Part shown: in pieces, positions 1 through 6,977 of the stretch
Position numbering within the stretch: position 1 is the first letter of the stretch
Layout: each line of letters begins with the position of its first letter
NCBI GenBank assembly: GCA_910585735.1
Contig: CAJUEU010000026.1
Span: forward strand, 1 to 25,735
From: an uncultured Oscillospiraceae bacterium
GTDB lineage: Bacteria; Bacillota; Clostridia; Oscillospirales; Oscillospiraceae
Direction of reading: 5' to 3'
Length of the DNA: 25,735 nucleotides
Notes under the pieces: model-generated
The model's input: the letters and a program-made list of their open reading frames with translations, nothing else
Databases searched by the model: none
Told to the model about the DNA's origin: nothing
Position numbers and translations under genes: made by a program

Positions 1-44
1 CCCGGCATACCCTGTTCATGCTATTTTTTGAGGGAGGAAAGAAC

Positions 45-353
45 ATGAAGCAACTAAAGATTACCCTGGCCTGCGCGGGCGGTATGTCCAGCTCTATGCT
101 GTGCAGTAAGATCATCGCTGCCGCTGCAACCAAAGGCTACGAATGTGAGTGCAAGGCTTACAGCACCAGTGGCCTGGCCAATGTCATCGAAGGAAGTTCC
201 GTGCTGCTCATCGGTCCCCAGGTGGCCTATCAGGCCGCAAAGCTGAAGGAAACCTATCCTGATGTCCCTGTGGAAGTAATCAGTATGCAGGATTATGGCC
301 GTATGAACGGTGAAAAGATTTTTAACGATCTGCTTGCCAAGTACGAGCTATAA
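45..353 (+). CDS. PTS lactose/cellobiose-family IIB component
   Basis: This 102-residue cytoplasmic protein is a PTS IIB domain of the lactose/cellobiose family, which passes phosphate from IIA to the sugar during uptake by the IIC permease. The N-terminus reads ITLACAGGMSSSMLC, the phospho-cysteine loop of this family, with Cys10 as the acceptor. Length matches stand-alone IIB proteins (about 100 residues). The ATG at 45 is chosen because AGGGAGGAAA ends four bases before it; an in-frame ATG at 18 has no ribosome binding site. The IIC gene follows 45 bp downstream on the same strand. No IIA gene is in the window; it may lie upstream of the edge or be supplied elsewhere. Confidence 0.93.
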   Translation: MKQLKITLACAGGMSSSMLCSKIIAAAATKGYECECKAYSTSGLANVIEGSSVLLIGPQVAYQAAKLKETYPDVPVEVISMQDYGRMNGEKIFNDLLAKYEL

Positions 354-398
354 TGAGTAGATAGAAGCCCCGACAAATTACAAAGAGGAGGAATCGTA

Positions 399-1691
399 AT
401 GAAAACCGATAAAGTTATGGAAAAACTAATGCCCGCCGTGCAGAAGATGCAGCAGAACACCTACATCAGCGCATTGACCGGCGGCATGATGGGCGCTATG
501 CCCGTTCTGATGGCCAGCGCCATTTTTCAGCTCTTTTACAGCTTCCCCATCACTCCCTGGACCGAGTTCCTGCAGAATATCGGCCTGTACGGCCTGCTGA
601 CCACCGTCGTCAACATCTGCAGTCTGACCGCTGTCTTTATCGTCCTCGGCATTGGCCGCGCACTGGGTGAAAAGAAAGGTGTGGACAGTTTCCAATCCGC
701 CATTGCCGCACTGCTTTGTTTCCTGATCATCACCCCGCTGGACGAAGTGGTTGGGGATTATGGCTCTGTCATCTCCATCAATACCAGCTGGCTGGGCGCT
801 CAGGGCGTTTTCACCGCCATTATAGTGGCAATGGTGGCTCCCACCCTGTATGCCTTCTGCGTGAATAAGAATATCGTGATCAAGCTGCCCGACTCTGTAC
901 CTGAGTTTGTCTCCAAGAGTTTTGCCAGCATTCCCGCCGCTCTCATTACCGTGATCCCCTTCGTGGCTGTGCGCGGCTTGTTCAGCATGACCTCCTGGGG
1001 CTCTTTTACCGGCTTCGTCTATTCTGCCGTGCAAACCCCGCTGATCGGTCTGGGCAACTCCCTGCCCGCCCACCTGATCGCCACCGCTATGTGCTGCCTG
1101 CTGTGGTGGTGTGGCGTTCATGGTACCATGGTGGTCCTGGGCGTTATGATGGCAGTTTGGCAAGCCCCCATGGTAGAGAACCTGATGGCCTACAATGCCG
1201 GCCAGTCCATCCCCTATCTGCTCAGCTTCATGACCTTCTTCCTGATCGTACAGTTCACCGGTGGCCCCGGGTGCTTGCTTGGTCTGCATGTGGATATGGC
1301 CCTGTTTGCCAAAAGTGAACGATACAAGACTCAGGGTAAGTTGAGCCTGATTCCCGGCATCTTCAACATCATTGAGCCCACCGTCTATGGTATGCCTGTT
1401 GTGTTCAACCCCATCCTGCTTATCCCCTTCGTTGGCATGCCCGTACTTGCTTACATCCTGTATTATGTGCTGGCCAGCATCGGATTGATCGGCGTGCCGG
1501 TGGTGAGCCTGTCTGTGATGGTCATTCCAGCCCCCATTGCCGGCTTCCTTCTGGGCGGTGGCATCAGCTTGGGCATTTTCCTGATCGGTATCATGCTTCT
1601 TTCCTGTGTGGTCTATCTCCCCTTCTTTAAGCTTTTGGACGCACAAGCGCTGAAGGAAGAGCAGGCTATGGCCGCCCAGAAGGGCGAATAA
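399..1691 (+). CDS. PTS lactose/cellobiose-family IIC permease
   Basis: This 430-residue, very hydrophobic protein has about ten membrane segments and is the sugar-translocating IIC unit of a cellobiose/lactose-type PTS. Supporting signatures are WWCGVHGTMVV near residue 235 and IIEPTVYGMPVVFNP near residue 322, the latter corresponding to the conserved substrate-site motif (usually NEP.(V/I)(F/Y)G.P) of EIIC(Lac/Cel). The start has AAAGAGGAGG just upstream. It pairs with the IIB gene before it, and a GH1 enzyme follows, so the imported substrate is probably a beta-glycoside that arrives 6-phosphorylated. The exact sugar cannot be read from the sequence. Confidence 0.93.
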   Translation: MKTDKVMEKLMPAVQKMQQNTYISALTGGMMGAMPVLMASAIFQLFYSFPITPWTEFLQNIGLYGLLTTVVNICSLTAVFIVLGIGRALGEKKGVDSFQSAIAALLCFLIITPLDEVVGDYGSVISINTSWLGAQGVFTAIIVAMVAPTLYAFCVNKNIVIKLPDSVPEFVSKSFASIPAALITVIPFVAVRGLFSMTSWGSFTGFVYSAVQTPLIGLGNSLPAHLIATAMCCLLWWCGVHGTMVVLGVMMAVWQAPMVENLMAYNAGQSIPYLLSFMTFFLIVQFTGGPGCLLGLHVDMALFAKSERYKTQGKLSLIPGIFNIIEPTVYGMPVVFNPILLIPFVGMPVLAYILYYVLASIGLIGVPVVSLSVMVIPAPIAGFLLGGGISLGIFLIGIMLLSCVVYLPFFKLLDAQALKEEQAMAAQKGE

Positions 1692-1718
1692 ACCAGGTTC
1701 CTCCCCCTCTCGATGGAG

Positions 1719-1766
1719 AGACCGTTGTGACCGATGGCCCCCGCAGGCTGTGGGCCACGGCGGTCT
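1719..1766 (+). other. Possible intra-operon RNA hairpin
   Basis: Between the IIC stop and the GH1 start the RNA can form a nested stem: AGACCG (1719-1724) with CGGTCT (1761-1766), and inside it TGGCCC (1735-1740) with GGGCCA (1752-1757). It is followed by a short T-rich stretch. It could be a partial terminator or a processing/stability element setting the ratio of transporter to enzyme. Evidence is only complementarity by eye. Confidence 0.3.
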
Positions 1767-1803
1767 TTCTGCCTCTATCCGTATCAAGAAAAGGAGTATC
1801 AGT

Positions 1804-3270
1804 ATGAGCTTTCCGAAAAATTTCCTGTGGGGCGGCGACATCAGTGCCACCCAGATCGAGGGCGCCTGGGACGAGGACGGCAAGTCCCCCGTGGAGACCG
1901 ACTACGCCGTAGGGGTTACCCGGAACGACGGCATTCGGTACAGCTGGTACCGTTTGCCCGATGGCACCGAGGGCAAGGCCCATATCATGTCGGGCCACCT
2001 TCCCAAAGGAGCCCGGTTCATCATGAAGGATGGCCTCCACTATCCCAACCACACCGCCGCCGACTTCTACCATCACTATCAAGAGGACATCGGTCTCCTG
2101 GCTGAGATGGGCTTCAAGGCCCTGAACATCACCGTCTCCTGGGCCCGGATCTATCCCAACGGGGTCAGCGGCGGGGTGAATCCAAAGGGCGTGGAGTTCT
2201 ACCGCAATGTGCTTCTGGAGTGCCGGAAGCATCACATTGAGCCCATCGTTACTTTTTATAAGTATGACATGCCCGCCTTCTATATCGACCAGTTGGGTGG
2301 CTGGTCCAATCGGAAGCTTATCGACGAGTTTGTGACCTTCTGCAAGCTCTGCCTCAAGGAGTATAAGGGCCTTGCCAAATACTGGAACACCTTCAACGAG
2401 ATCAATGTACCCTTCCTCATGTGCCTCAGGGACGATGCTTCTCAGGAGGATATTCAACTCACCTATGAGGAGCTGCACAACCAGCTGGTGGCCTCGGCCC
2501 GGGTGGTAAAGCTGGCCCATGAGATCGATCCGGAAAACAAAGTGGGCTGTATGTGCTGCGGAATATTTGCTTATCCCGCCACCTGTGACCCCAAGGATTT
2601 TCTGCTGATGCAGCGTACTGCGCAAAAATGCTTCTACTCCTGCTCCGATGTATTCGTGCGGGGCTATTATCCCGCCTACGCCCTGCGCATCATGGAGGAA
2701 CAGGGTGTCAAGCTGGAGATCAGCGAAGCCGACAAAGCCGACCTGATGGCCGGCAAGGTAGACTATATGGCCTTCTCCTACTATTCTTCCAACACGGTGA
2801 CTACTCACACGCAGGGAGAGCAGACTGCCGGCAACATGATGGCAGGCGGAAAGAATCCCTATCTGGAGGCCAGTGCCTGGGGCTGGCAGATCGACCCCAC
2901 CGGGTTGAAACGAGCCCTCCATGAGCTCTATGACCGATATCAGATCCCCCTGCTTATCATTGAGAACGGTCTGGGGGCCGAGGATACGCTGGAGACCGAT
3001 GGCTCTGTTCACGATCCCTACCGCATCGAGTATATGAGCAAGCACATTGCCGCTATGAAGGAGGCGGTGGAGGAGGGGGTGGACCTCTTCGGGTACACCA
3101 TGTGGGCCTGCATCGACCTTGTGAGCGCCTCCACCGGCGAACTGCGCAAGCGGTACGGCTTCATCTATGTGGATGCCGACGATGAGGGAGGCGGCACCTT
3201 CAAGCGCTACAAGAAGGACTCCTTTGGCTGGTACAAAAAAGTAATCGCAACCAACGGCGAGGAGCTGTAA
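1804..3270 (+). CDS. GH1 6-phospho-beta-glycosidase
   Basis: This 488-residue cytoplasmic enzyme belongs to glycoside hydrolase family 1 and should cleave a 6-phosphorylated beta-glycoside delivered by the PTS. The N-terminus FLWGGDISATQIEGAW is the typical GH1 start. The acid/base glutamate lies in NTFNEIN (Glu199) and the nucleophile in IIENGLG (Glu387). The C-terminal KRYGFIYVD and KKDSFGWYKKVI motifs are typical of 6-phospho-beta-glucosidases. Length fits the family (450-490). The ATG at 1804 has AAAGGAG upstream; an in-frame ATG at 1750 lacks one. The downstream epimerase and isomerase genes suggest that the sugar released may be unusual (for example allose-6-phosphate). Confidence 0.93.
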   Translation: MSFPKNFLWGGDISATQIEGAWDEDGKSPVETDYAVGVTRNDGIRYSWYRLPDGTEGKAHIMSGHLPKGARFIMKDGLHYPNHTAADFYHHYQEDIGLLAEMGFKALNITVSWARIYPNGVSGGVNPKGVEFYRNVLLECRKHHIEPIVTFYKYDMPAFYIDQLGGWSNRKLIDEFVTFCKLCLKEYKGLAKYWNTFNEINVPFLMCLRDDASQEDIQLTYEELHNQLVASARVVKLAHEIDPENKVGCMCCGIFAYPATCDPKDFLLMQRTAQKCFYSCSDVFVRGYYPAYALRIMEEQGVKLEISEADKADLMAGKVDYMAFSYYSSNTVTTHTQGEQTAGNMMAGGKNPYLEASAWGWQIDPTGLKRALHELYDRYQIPLLIIENGLGAEDTLETDGSVHDPYRIEYMSKHIAAMKEAVEEGVDLFGYTMWACIDLVSASTGELRKRYGFIYVDADDEGGGTFKRYKKDSFGWYKKVIATNGEEL

Positions 3271-3286
3271 GAAAGAGGGCAATACC

Positions 3287-3940
3287 ATGGAGAAAATACT
3301 CTCTCCCAGCATGATGTGCGCCGACTTCGGGAATCTCGCAAAAGAGATCCGCGACCTGGAGGCCGCCGGAGCCGATTCCTTCCACCTGGACCTGATGGAC
3401 GGCGCCTTTGTGCCCAATTACGGCATGGGCCTCCAGGACATTCAGTACATCGTGAGCCACGCCTCTGTCCCCTGCGACGTTCATATGATGAGCGTCAACC
3501 CGGGGGAGTATGTGGAGCTGTTTGCCAAAATGGGCTGCGGCACCATCTACATCCACCCGGAGACCGACCCCCACGCTCCCCGGACCCTTCAGAAAATCCT
3601 GGACAGCAGAGCCCGTGCGGGCATCGCTGTGAATCCCGGCACCAGCTATTCCTCCATCGCTCCCCTGCTTACTATGGCGCAGGATGTGCTGGTGATGACG
3701 GTGAACCCCGGCTTTGCCGGGCAGAAGTATCTGCCCTTCGTGGACGAGAAGATAGAAGAGCTGCTGGCACATCGGGAAAAATACGGTGGCTTCCGCATTT
3801 TCATCGACGGAGCCTGTTCCCCCCAGGTGATTGCCCGCCTGAGCGCCAAGGGAGTGGAGGGCTTCGTTCTGGGCACCAGCGCCCTCTTCGGCAAGTGCAA
3901 ACCATACAACGAACTGATTTCTGAATTGAGGAGGCTTTGA
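3287..3940 (+). CDS. Ribulose-/allulose-phosphate 3-epimerase family protein (AlsE-like)
   Basis: This 217-residue TIM-barrel protein is of the ribulose-phosphate 3-epimerase superfamily. Visible motifs are SPSMMCADF, HLDLMDGAFVPN (metal-binding His33 and catalytic Asp35), CDVHMM, VMTVNPGFAGQ and IDGACS (second catalytic Asp174). The second Asp motif reads IDGACS rather than the VDGGI of housekeeping Rpe, and this resembles E. coli AlsE (VDGSC), which converts D-allulose-6-phosphate to fructose-6-phosphate. I therefore favour an allulose-6-phosphate 3-epimerase, with Rpe as the alternative. It starts 16 bp after the GH1 stop, and its stop is one base from the next ATG, so translation is probably coupled. 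Confidence 0.85.
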   Translation: MEKILSPSMMCADFGNLAKEIRDLEAAGADSFHLDLMDGAFVPNYGMGLQDIQYIVSHASVPCDVHMMSVNPGEYVELFAKMGCGTIYIHPETDPHAPRTLQKILDSRARAGIAVNPGTSYSSIAPLLTMAQDVLVMTVNPGFAGQKYLPFVDEKIEELLAHREKYGGFRIFIDGACSPQVIARLSAKGVEGFVLGTSALFGKCKPYNELISELRRL

Positions 3941-3941
3941 T

Positions 3942-4877
3942 ATGGGCGACGTGGTGCGGCTGATTAGCGCATCCAAAAAGGACTTTGTCAAAATGACCCC
4001 CATGGAGCGGAAGGAATCCATCTTCAAGTCCGAGGGCCGGGTCATTATGGGCCAGCATCTGCTCTTTGCCGGCCCCGGCCTGGTCCGGGGGGTAACCAAC
4101 AGCGAGCTGATGTTCGCCTTCGGAGCGGACATGGTGCTGCTGAACACCCTGAATCTGGACGATATGGGCAACAACCCCGGCCTGTGCGGACTGTCCATTC
4201 AGGAGCTGAAGGAGCGCTGCGGCCACCGGCCCATCGGGGTCTACCTGGGGTGTCCCAAGGCGGACTTTGACGTCAACGCCTCCAAGCACTATTTCGCCTC
4301 CGGCATGGTGGCCACCCCGGAGCATGTGGAGAAGGCCCTGAACCTGGGGGCTGACTTCATCGTCTTAGGGGGCAACCCGGGCAGCGGCACCTCCATTTCC
4401 GATGTGGTGGAATGTACCCGCCGCACCAAGGAGCGGTTTGGGGAGGACGTGCTCCTCTTCGCAGGCAAGTGGGAGGACGGCATCCGGGAGAAGGTGCTGG
4501 GCGACCCCCTGGCGGATTACGACGCTAAGGAGGTCATCCAGGCGCTCATCGACGCCGGGGCTGACTGCATCGACCTGCCCGCCCCGGGGAGCCGCCATGG
4601 CATCAGCGTCTCCATGATCCAGGATTTGGTGCAGTATGTCCACACCTACAAGCCCGGAACTCTGGCCATGTCCTTCCTCAACTCCTCGGTGGAGGGGGCC
4701 GACCCGGACACCATCCGGCTCATCGCCCTGAAGATGAAGGAGACCGGCGCGGACATCCACGCCATCGGCGACGGGGGCTTTTCGGGCTGCACCAGCCCGG
4801 AGAACATCCACCAGCTCAGCGTTTCCATGAAGGGCCGGCCCTACACCTACTTCCGTATGGCCAGCACCAATATATAA
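3942..4877 (+). CDS. Conserved TIM-barrel-like protein of unknown function in a PTS operon
   Basis: This 311-residue protein has no transmembrane segment and no signal peptide. Glycine-rich alpha/beta-barrel signatures such as LGADFIVLGGNPGSGT and DAGADCIDLPAPGSRHG look like phosphate-binding loops of a TIM barrel. From memory, relatives sit next to PTS, GH1 and RpiB genes in Listeria and enterococci; they are often mislabelled as hydrolases and may be the DUF7916 family, but I could not check this. Its ATG lies one base after the epimerase stop and the isomerase gene begins 15 bp after its end, so it is an integral operon member. A role in the same phospho-sugar pathway (aldolase, isomerase or a regulatory barrel) is inference only. 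Confidence 0.75.
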   Translation: MGDVVRLISASKKDFVKMTPMERKESIFKSEGRVIMGQHLLFAGPGLVRGVTNSELMFAFGADMVLLNTLNLDDMGNNPGLCGLSIQELKERCGHRPIGVYLGCPKADFDVNASKHYFASGMVATPEHVEKALNLGADFIVLGGNPGSGTSISDVVECTRRTKERFGEDVLLFAGKWEDGIREKVLGDPLADYDAKEVIQALIDAGADCIDLPAPGSRHGISVSMIQDLVQYVHTYKPGTLAMSFLNSSVEGADPDTIRLIALKMKETGADIHAIGDGGFSGCTSPENIHQLSVSMKGRPYTYFRMASTNI

Positions 4878-4892
4878 GGGAGCGGATAACCT

Positions 4893-5354
4893 ATGAAGCT
4901 TGCCATCGGCAACGACCACGTTGCCATTGAAATGAAGAACGAGATCAAGGCCTATTTAGAGTCCAAAGGGATTGAGGTCATTGACGTGGGCACCAACAGC
5001 CCGGAGCGGTTCAACTACCCCATCAGCGGCTACAAGGTGGCCAAGCTGGTGGCCGGGGGCGAGGTGGACGGCGGCGTGCTGATCTGCGGCACCGGGGTGG
5101 GGATTTCCCTCTCTGCCAACAAGGTACACGGTATCCGGGCCTGCGTGTGCAGCGAGCCCTACACCGCCCGGCTCTCCAAGCAACACAACAACACCAACAT
5201 CATCGCCTTTGGCACCCGTGTTATCGGCGTTGAGACTGCAAAGATGATTGTGGACGAGTGGCTCGCTGCCGAATACGAGGGCGGCCGCCATCAGACCCGC
5301 ATTGACATGCTTGCCGAGATCGAAACCACCCAGCATCTGAAGGCCGCGGAATAA
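4893..5354 (+). CDS. rpiB: RpiB/LacAB-family sugar-phosphate isomerase
   Basis: This 153-residue protein is a member of the RpiB/LacA/LacB family, which isomerises aldose- and ketose-6-phosphates. Motifs are GNDHVAIEMK at the N-terminus, ICGTGVGISLSANK with the catalytic-base Cys65, and HNNTNIIAFGTRVIG. Length is typical. RpiB enzymes act on ribose-5-phosphate and, as known for E. coli, on allose-6-phosphate. Next to an AlsE-like epimerase and a GH1 enzyme, an allose-6-phosphate to allulose-6-phosphate step is plausible. It is the last gene of the operon; a strong terminator starts 70 bp downstream. Confidence 0.9.
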   Translation: MKLAIGNDHVAIEMKNEIKAYLESKGIEVIDVGTNSPERFNYPISGYKVAKLVAGGEVDGGVLICGTGVGISLSANKVHGIRACVCSEPYTARLSKQHNNTNIIAFGTRVIGVETAKMIVDEWLAAEYEGGRHQTRIDMLAEIETTQHLKAAE

Positions 5355-5423
5355 TGAATACGGCTTCCATGTTGCAGGGCTATACGCCGACGCAGCAGAA
5401 GGAAAGAATAATACCAAAAAGAT

Positions 5424-5464
5424 AAAGAAGCCCCTGAAACTATTGCAGTTTCAGGGGCTTCTTT
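5424..5464 (+). terminator. Strong intrinsic terminator of the sugar operon
   Basis: A perfect 18-bp stem (5424-5441 with 5447-5464) with a 5-base loop, flanked by A-rich and T-rich ends so it can work in both directions. Directly after it (5462-5487) comes a 26-bp copy of the tRNA-Gln 3' end. On the minus strand this hairpin lies exactly where a tRNA-Gln terminator would be, so it may be the original terminator of that tRNA, displaced by an insertion. Confidence 0.9.
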
Positions 5465-5487
5465 TGGCAGCGGGAGAAGGATTCGAA
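5462..5487 (-). repeat. Direct repeat of tRNA-Gln 3' end (putative distal attachment site)
   Basis: These 26 bases are identical to 9164-9189, which covers the T-loop, 3' acceptor strand and CCA end of the intact tRNA-Gln(CUG) gene on the minus strand. The rest of the tRNA is absent here: identity stops after the TTCGAA core. A partial tRNA 3' end distant from the intact gene is the usual scar of site-specific integration (attR/attL). No integrase gene is found between the copies. Confidence 0.75.
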
Positions 5488-5904
5488 TTGCTGAGGGGCA
5501 ATTTCAGCCTGTATCAGCCAATGCCGCTATGCCTTGAAAATACTGTGTTTTTGTAAATCATTATCGTGATAAGGGTCAAAACAGGGTGGTATTTACGCGA
5601 ATATTGCCCTGCCTTTCCCCAACTTTAAGTATGAGGGAAAAAAGTCGAAAAGGCAAATAATTGAGATGTCTGGAAATATACCTCAAATTGAGGCACATTT
5701 TATACAATTCGGCATTCCCCCCAAATTTTTCCGAAAAATTTGGGGGGAAAATGTCCAAAAGTGGGGCTCTCCGTACATATATAAATAGAGGCAGGAAAAT
5801 AGTTTCATATGGTGAGAATCCATTCCCAGCCCTGATTGCTGAACCAATAGCAATTAAAATATTGATGGTCATGTAGGCAGGCGTCAAAAATTTTTTTGGC
5901 TGCG
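5488..5904. other. AT-rich intergenic region without convincing gene
   Basis: About 420 bases between the attachment-like repeat and the sigma-factor promoter. Short open frames exist on both strands, but they have no ribosome binding site and share the palindrome at 5715-5749, so I do not call them. The base composition is clearly more AT-rich than the sugar operon before it, consistent with acquired DNA. Confidence 0.5.
5715..5749. repeat. Near-perfect 35-bp palindrome
   Basis: Two 17-base arms (5715-5731 and 5733-5749) are exact reverse complements around one central base. Each arm carries a run of six C or G next to an A/T block. It could form a long hairpin or cruciform, be a bidirectional terminator without a T-tract, or be a mobile palindromic unit. 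Both strands translate it to the same peptide, FPPNFSEKFGG, which explains the mirrored small open frames here. Confidence 0.7.
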
Positions 5905-5933
5905 TTTACATCCATGTGTTGAGTGCGCTCCTT
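5905..5933 (+). promoter_or_regulatory. TcdR/UviA-type promoter of the sigma gene
   Basis: TTTACA at 5905-5910, a 17-base spacer and CTCCTT at 5928-5933. It matches the -35 (TTTACA) and CT-rich -10 recalled for promoters of the TcdR/BotR/TetR/UviA sigma group, and is almost the same as the two promoters of the holin and endolysin genes. It lies 28 bp before the preferred sigma start, so it suggests positive autoregulation. Confidence 0.75.
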
Positions 5934-5961
5934 TGTTCTAAAAAGCAAAGGAGACCGCTTG

Positions 5962-6496
5962 ATGATCGTTCAAGAGATTCGGGAAAGTCAAAAGGGAAAT
6001 CAACAGGCCCACGTTGAATCTCATCGAAAGATTTACGCCGCTGCTAAATAAATATGCCCGAAAACTGGAGACCGAAGACGGCTTTTATGATCTTCAACTG
6101 GAATTCCTTGAGTTGATTTTGCATCTGGACTGTGATAAGGTAAATATGCAGAACGATGGCGCCTTGGTGAACTACTTGGCCCATTCAATTTACCATTCCT
6201 ACATAAAGCTGCTGAAACGCGTGATTACAAGAAAGACCCCCACCATTTCCACTGAAGAGCTCATAGACCAAATGGCCTTTCAAAACGCCTTATTTCAAGA
6301 GCCTCAGGCTCTTGACTTTGACATTCCGCCTTCGCTGTTGACCTCCAAAGAACAGCAGATCCTCTACGAGGTCTATGTCGAGGGATATTCTGCGGCGGAA
6401 ATCGCCCGAAGGGTCGGCTCAACAAGACAGAATGTGAACCAGGTCAAGCGCCGAGGTGAGCAGAAGCTCAAAAAATATCTGGATCAAAGCGGGTAA
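5962..6496 (+). CDS. TcdR/UviA-like alternative sigma factor (apparent +1 frameshift)
   Basis: The main frame (from TTG 6014) encodes 160 residues: an N-terminal helical segment ERFTPLLNKYARKLETEDG and a C-terminal region-4 helix-turn-helix, SAAEIARRVGSTRQNVNQVK. The layout, including DLQLEFLELILHL, resembles the small toxin/bacteriocin sigma factors TcdR, BotR and UviA. TTG 6014 has no ribosome binding site. An ATG at 5962 has AAAGGAG eight bases upstream and encodes MIVQEIRESQKGNQQA, which is exactly the missing N-terminus, but its frame ends at 6049. Skipping one base near 6009 joins both into a 177-residue protein, close to TcdR (184). The shift may be programmed, an inactivating mutation or an assembly error. 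It is convergent with the holin gene. Confidence 0.72.
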
Positions 6497-6504
6497 GCAT
6501 AGCT

Positions 6505-6885
6505 TTATTTCTGCCTACTTTGAAATGCTTTAAGAAACTCCACAAGTTTTTGAGGCAGCGGCAATCCCATCTGATTGGCATTTTCACAAATACTGATCAG
6601 CTCATTTGAGCAATAAAAGAGGATGGTGATGCTGCACAGCGCCGAGCCGTCACCGATCAGAAGGTAGTCAATGATTGCTGTCAGCGCCACCATCGCAAAT
6701 ATCATTACCTTGGTGGAAAGCCCCTTGGCTCCAATTTTGCTGGACAGCTTCTGCGTGTGGATCGCAACGCAGATCCCAGTCATGTAATCAATACAGACGA
6801 ACAGGATCAAAGCCCCTAATAGCTTTTTTGTACTTGCAGGGATCTGTTCGGAAATTCGTTCCAGAAAAAGAAGTGTTTCATTCAT
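6505..6885 (-). CDS. TcdE-family phage-type holin
   Basis: This 126-residue membrane protein matches the holin family that includes clostridial TcdE and phage Cph1-type holins (Pfam Phage_holin_4_1, by memory). Hydrophobic segments lie at about 21-42, 58-76 and 82-98. Family features are CIDYMTGICVAIHTQKLSSK, the following KGLSTKV, the SNELISICENANQMGLPLP segment and a basic tail. Holins oligomerise in the membrane to release an endolysin or, for TcdE, to export toxin. The start at 6885 has GAGGGAG upstream. A promoter of the type expected for the neighbouring sigma factor precedes it. It ends 8 bp from the convergent sigma gene. Confidence 0.88.
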   Translation of the reverse strand: MNETLLFLERISEQIPASTKKLLGALILFVCIDYMTGICVAIHTQKLSSKIGAKGLSTKVMIFAMVALTAIIDYLLIGDGSALCSITILFYCSNELISICENANQMGLPLPQKLVEFLKAFQSRQK

Positions 6886-6921
6886 AAGACTTGCTCCCTC
6901 TCAAAAAGGATTATACTTGAT

Positions 6922-6949
6922 AAAGAGCAAGATTTCTATGGAATGTAAA
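6922..6949 (-). promoter_or_regulatory. TcdR/UviA-type promoter of the holin gene
   Basis: Read on the minus strand: TTTACA (6949-6944), exactly 16 bases, then CTCTTT (6927-6922), with the holin ATG 37 bases further on. This is the clearest of three copies of the same promoter form in the islet. It lies in the 92-bp divergent space shared with the lipoprotein gene. Confidence 0.82.
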
Positions 6950-6977
6950 TTCAAAAATCTCAAAAGGAGGACTCAAG

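Noticed and set aside
426..1883. 485-codon open frame on the minus strand opposite the IIC gene
   Set aside because: It is antisense to a clear PTS IIC gene, has low-complexity His/Gly/Asp-rich translation and no recognisable motif; it arises from codon bias.
1666..3417. 583-codon minus-strand frame opposite GH1
   Set aside because: The plus strand encodes a textbook GH1 enzyme with both catalytic motifs; the antisense frame has no ribosome site or domain.
5576..5887. 103-codon minus-strand and 71-codon plus-strand small frames
   Set aside because: Both share the palindrome-derived peptide and have no convincing ribosome site; explained by the inverted repeat.
6014..6016. TTG as the true start of the sigma factor
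   Set aside because: No ribosome site precedes it, and it cuts off the first family helix, which is encoded by the well-initiated frame from 5962.
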